Shown here: piece after piece, positions 7,612 to 9,599 of the stretch
Layout of the letters: each line of letters begins with the position of its first letter
How positions within the stretch are numbered: position 1 is the first letter of the stretch
Source: JAVVEH01 sp032251435
GTDB lineage: Bacteria > Verrucomicrobiota > Lentisphaeria > Oligosphaerales > MVZH01
Assembly: GCA_032251435.1 (NCBI GenBank)
Contig: JAVVEH010000076.1
Coordinates: forward strand, 1-9,599
Direction of reading: 5' to 3'
DNA: 9,599 nucleotides
Made by a program: the position numbers and the translations under genes
Notes under the pieces: model-generated
The model's input: the letters and a program-made list of their open reading frames with translations, nothing else
The model's database searches: none
What the model was told of the DNA's origin: nothing

Positions 7612-7653
7612 TCAACGGATGATGCCGTTCATCAACCGATGAACGCATACGTT
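7612..7653. promoter_or_regulatory. Cluster of overlapping dyads and a 20 bp-spaced direct repeat in the glnK leader
   Basis: Three inverted repeats lie end to end: AACGG-6-CCGTT (7614-7629), GTTCATC-4-GATGAAC (7627-7644) and AACG-4-CGTT (7642-7653). Neighbouring dyads share bases, so in RNA they would be mutually exclusive hairpins. The same stretch contains a near-perfect direct repeat, TCAACGGATGA (7612-7622) and TCAACCGATGA (7632-7642), 20 bp apart, about two helical turns. If the promoter at 7661-7681 is right, this lies just after the glnK transcription start. Either an operator for a repressor or a leader-RNA element is possible; function is unknown. Confidence 0.45.
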
Positions 7654-7660
7654 CGCATCT

Positions 7661-7681
7661 AATAAGCAAAAAAAAAACCAA
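7661..7681 (-). promoter_or_regulatory. Candidate sigma54 (-24/-12) promoter of glnK-amtB
   Basis: Read on the minus strand, the sequence is TTGG, ten T, GC, TTATT. The GG and GC are separated by exactly 10 bp and fit the YTGG-N8-TTGC core. The expected start is near 7654, giving a leader of about 100 nt before ATG 7550. The CAC part of the full TGGCAC consensus is replaced by T, so the match is to the minimal core only, and a T-run makes chance matches easier. Support comes from context: glnK-amtB operons are often sigma54-controlled and the divergent gene encodes a sigma54 activator. Confidence 0.5.
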
Positions 7682-7685
7682 AATC

Positions 7686-7713
7686 TTTTAAAAGTTCTTT
7701 ACACTCTTATAAT
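7686..7713 (+). promoter_or_regulatory. Possible sigma70-type promoter of the activator gene
   Basis: A perfect TATAAT at 7708-7713 faces the activator gene. The best upstream hexamer is TTTTAA at 7686-7691 with a 16 bp spacer, which is a poor -35. Start would be near 7720, leaving a leader of about 230 nt that contains the three repeated motifs. In such A+T-rich DNA the hexamer could be chance. Confidence 0.3.
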
Positions 7714-7740
7714 GTGTTAGTTGCAGCAAAAAAAACCAAA

Positions 7741-7883
7741 ACCAATCTTGTCAAGCGGATGGAAAAAAATACGCTGAAAAATACAATCTTGTCATCACTG
7801 CTTCAGCTTTTTAACAGAAATGGCATTTTTATCACGGTGGCTGGATGTTTAAGCCGAAGCGGATATAGTACATTTTTGTCAAC
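7741..7883. promoter_or_regulatory. Three copies of a 15 bp motif (core TTGTCA), candidate activator-binding sites
   Basis: The copies are ACCAATCTTGTCAAG (7741-7755), TACAATCTTGTCATC (7782-7796) and TACATTTTTGTCAAC (7869-7883). Copies 1 and 2 share 11 consecutive bases (CAATCTTGTCA), 41 bp apart; copy 3 follows 87 bp later. The core CTTG-T-CAAG of copy 1 is a short palindrome. Counted from the -12 element of the glnK promoter, they lie about 75-215 bp upstream, the usual range for sigma54 enhancer sites. They also lie in the probable leader or promoter region of the activator gene, so autoregulation is possible. They match neither the NifA (TGT-N10-ACA) nor the NtrC consensus. Confidence 0.5.
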
Positions 7884-7951
7884 CCCAGACAGGGACTCTC
7901 GCCCTCCTCCGGCGGTTGGCGGGCGCGCGTCAAACAACACCAGGATAACGT

Positions 7952-9508
7952 ATGTCAGCTAAAAAAACCCGTGACAGCCGAGCCGATCTGGAACTCGCTG
8001 TTCTTTACCAAATCTCCCAGGCGATGGCGCGGAAAGATGATATTCCGGCCCTTTTAGAAGCGGTTCTGGATATTCTTGAAAAGGAAATGAACCTTTGCTA
8101 TGGGACCTTGACCCTGCGCCGTCCGGATACTGACGAATTCGCCATTGAGGCATCACATAATCTGTCCGAAAGCGAGCAAAAGCGCGGCCAATATAAATTG
8201 GGCGAAGGAATCACCGGACGGGTCGCCGAGACCGGCGAACCCAGAATTGTGGAAGATATCAGTAAAGACCCCCATTTTCTCAATCGTACCCGGGCTCGGG
8301 GCGGGGGACAAATCGCGTTTCTCTGCGCTCCGATCATCAGTCATCGGCAAGTCATCGGAACCATCAGTGTGGACCGGCCCAGCGCCCCTGTTGACGAATT
8401 AAACCGGGACTTGAAATTTCTCCGCCTGGTGGGTGATGTCTTGGCCGAAGCCGTGTCACATATCCGGGAGCAGATCGCTGAAAAAGCCAGCTTGGTAGCG
8501 GAAAACAAACGGCTGAAGCAGGAACTAGGCGAGCGGTATCGCCCGACAAACATCGTCGGAAACTGCAGCAGCATGCGGCAAGTTTATGAGCACATCGCTC
8601 AAGTCGCGGACAGCGCCGCCACCGTGCTTATCCGCGGCGAATCCGGCACCGGAAAAGAATTGGTGGCCAAAGCGGTTCACTACAACAGTGTCAGGCGGAA
8701 CGCCGCGTTTGTGGCAATCAATTGCGCCGCTCTCCCCGAAAATTTAATTGAATCTGAATTATTCGGTCATGAAAAAGGCGCCTTCACTGGCGCGGCATCA
8801 CAACGTAAAGGTCGGTTTGAGCTGGCAAACGGCGGCACCCTCTTTCTTGACGAAATTGGTGATATTTCCGCTCATGTGCAGGTTCGCTTGCTCCGCGTGC
8901 TTCAAGAAAGGGAATTTGAACGCGTGGGCGGCACGACACCCATTTCCGTCAATGTCAGGGTCATCGCCGCCACCAGTCGGAATTTGGAGGAATTAATGGC
9001 CTCCGGCCGGTTTCGAGAAGACCTCTATTACCGGTTGAACATTTTCCCCATTCATATGCCGTCTCTGCGGGATCGCCGCTCTGATATTCCCTTGCTGGCC
9101 GATCATTTCATTCAAAAATACAATGAGGTGTATCACAAGAACATAAAACGGCTTTCATCTTCCGCCATTAATATGATGATGGCCTATCATTGGCCCGGTA
9201 ATGTCCGGGAGCTGGAAAACTGTATGGAGCGGGCGGTCTTGATGAGCGGGGACGCGGTCATTCATGGATTTAATCTCCCCCCTTCCCTGCAAACCGGTGA
9301 ACAAACCGACACCATGCTGCTCCCGGATTCCGGCGGCGATTTGAAATCAATGGTCCAAACGTACGAAAGGGAGATCATTGTGGACGCACTGAAAAAAAGC
9401 CGGGGCAACGCCGCCGGAGCCGCCCGCAGTCTGCACACCACCCAACGCATTCTTAATTACCGGATTAAGCGACTGGGTATAACCCCGAAGCAATACGCGG
9501 GGCGGTAA
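7952..9508 (+). CDS. GAF-AAA+-Fis sigma54-dependent transcriptional activator, NifA-like
   Basis: This 518 aa cytoplasmic DNA-binding protein should remodel sigma54-RNA polymerase with ATP. An N-terminal GAF sensor domain spans about 15-172, followed by a short coiled linker (172-192). The AAA+ domain (about 201-430) shows Walker A GESGTGKE (229-236), the sigma54-contacting loop GAFTGA (276-281), Walker B GGTLFLDEIG (294-303), the arginine-finger region RFREDLYYRLN (353-363) and WPGNVREL (414-421). A Fis-type helix-turn-helix lies at about 483-510 (GNAAGAARSLHTTQRILNYRIKRLGI region). The order and length match NifA. However, the Cys cluster between AAA+ and HTH found in oxygen-sensitive NifA proteins is absent, and no nif genes are in the window. 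Next to glnK-amtB, its likely target is that operon, with nitrogen status possibly read through the GAF domain. Calling it NifA would overstate the evidence. AGGA 6 nt upstream supports the start. Confidence 0.93.
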   Translation: MSAKKTRDSRADLELAVLYQISQAMARKDDIPALLEAVLDILEKEMNLCYGTLTLRRPDTDEFAIEASHNLSESEQKRGQYKLGEGITGRVAETGEPRIVEDISKDPHFLNRTRARGGGQIAFLCAPIISHRQVIGTISVDRPSAPVDELNRDLKFLRLVGDVLAEAVSHIREQIAEKASLVAENKRLKQELGERYRPTNIVGNCSSMRQVYEHIAQVADSAATVLIRGESGTGKELVAKAVHYNSVRRNAAFVAINCAALPENLIESELFGHEKGAFTGAASQRKGRFELANGGTLFLDEIGDISAHVQVRLLRVLQEREFERVGGTTPISVNVRVIAATSRNLEELMASGRFREDLYYRLNIFPIHMPSLRDRRSDIPLLADHFIQKYNEVYHKNIKRLSSSAINMMMAYHWPGNVRELENCMERAVLMSGDAVIHGFNLPPSLQTGEQTDTMLLPDSGGDLKSMVQTYEREIIVDALKKSRGNAAGAARSLHTTQRILNYRIKRLGITPKQYAGR

Positions 9509-9511
9509 ACA

Positions 9512-9552
9512 GCGTGAAAGCCGTGACAGCGTGACAGCGTGACGGCGTGACA
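9512..9552 (+). repeat. Second array of the GCGTGAAA/GCGTGACA repeat family
   Basis: Five units follow the activator stop codon (TAA, 9506-9508) after three bases: GCGTGAAA, GCCGTGACA, GCGTGACA, GCGTGACG and GCGTGACA, then GGCGG. They are the reverse complement of the array at 1-167, and a 26 bp stretch (9529-9554) is nearly the same as the folC-proximal part of that array, with two differences. In both cases the unit reads in the sense direction of the gene it follows. No hairpin-plus-T terminator is visible in the remaining 47 bp. Confidence 0.88.
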
Positions 9553-9599
9553 GGCGGCCCATTGGATTCCGCAGTCCTCCGCGGCAAAAAGAACGGCAG

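Larger units (their letters stand above)
7551..7951. other. Regulatory region between glnK and the sigma54 activator
   Basis: This 401 bp region separates two divergent genes and is richer in A+T than the coding DNA around it, with runs of eight to ten A. It contains, from left to right, a cluster of overlapping dyads (7612-7653), a candidate sigma54 promoter toward glnK (7661-7681), a TATAAT hexamer toward the activator (7708-7713) and three copies of a 15 bp motif (7741-7883). A G+C-rich stretch at about 7900-7930 precedes the activator's ribosome-binding site (AGGA, 6 nt before ATG 7952). A short open frame at 7714-7962 is not convincing as a gene. Confidence 0.7.

Noticed and set aside
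7725..7745. A second sigma54-like site on the minus strand (TTGG, eight T, GC)
   Set aside because: The GG-to-GC spacing is 8 bp (or 11 to the next GC), not the required 10.
7714..7962. An 82-codon open frame (GTG start, or ATG at 7759) between glnK and the activator
   Set aside because: It has no clear ribosome-binding site, no recognisable domain, Lys/Asn-rich composition that mirrors the A-rich DNA, and it spans the repeated motifs and overlaps the activator start by 11 bp.
1..9554. The two terminal repeat arrays as inverted repeats of a composite mobile element
   Set aside because: There is no transposase or integrase, no target-site duplication can be seen, and the genes between them are ordinary core genes. 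The repeats look like simple-sequence arrays.
9568..9594. Terminator after the activator gene (CCGC/GCGG then AAAAA)
   Set aside because: The stem is only 4 bp and is followed by A, not T, on the coding strand.

Overview
The window is a 9.6 kb piece of a bacterial chromosome of moderate to high G+C. It carries six complete protein genes and no RNA genes that I can recognise. The most informative taxonomic hint is the large kinase: a Hanks-type Ser/Thr kinase with DWG in place of DFG, one membrane span and a C-terminal formylglycine-generating-enzyme (FGE)-like domain. This architecture is common in the PVC group (Verrucomicrobiota, Kiritimatiellota, Lentisphaerota, Planctomycetota). The glycosyltransferase with a YCxxCLRD start and the Amt/PII subtype fit that group but do not prove it, so the assignment is an inference.

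Layout: (1) Positions 1-167 hold a degenerate 8-9 bp tandem repeat (TTTCACGC and variants) that runs into the 3' end of folC. (2) Positions 156-2742, minus strand, hold a GT4-type glycosyltransferase followed by folC, probably one transcription unit. (3) Positions 2743-2950 are a divergent intergenic region. (4) Positions 2951-5620, plus strand, hold the membrane kinase with the FGE-like domain. (5) Positions 5656-5688 hold a strong hairpin with a T-tract on the minus strand, which ends the amtB transcript. (6) Positions 5714-7550, minus strand, hold the operon glnK (PII) then amtB. (7) Positions 7551-7951 are a 401 bp divergent regulatory region. (8) Positions 7952-9508, plus strand, hold a GAF-AAA+-Fis sigma54-dependent activator resembling NifA. 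(9) Positions 9512-9552 hold a second, shorter array of the same repeat family, mirror-oriented to the first and starting right after the activator stop codon.

The right half reads as a nitrogen-sensing module: ammonium channel, its PII partner, and a divergently encoded sigma54 activator. The intergenic region supports this. It has a candidate -24/-12 promoter (GG-N10-GC) facing glnK, three copies of a 15 bp motif (core TTGTCA) at distances expected for enhancer sites, and a cluster of overlapping dyads in the predicted glnK leader. The PII protein lacks Tyr51, the residue uridylylated in E. coli, so this circuit probably senses nitrogen through effector binding and not through GlnD.

The individual genes belong to known families. 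The parts I would call undescribed are the mirrored repeat arrays fused to gene 3' ends and the intergenic control region between glnK and the activator.
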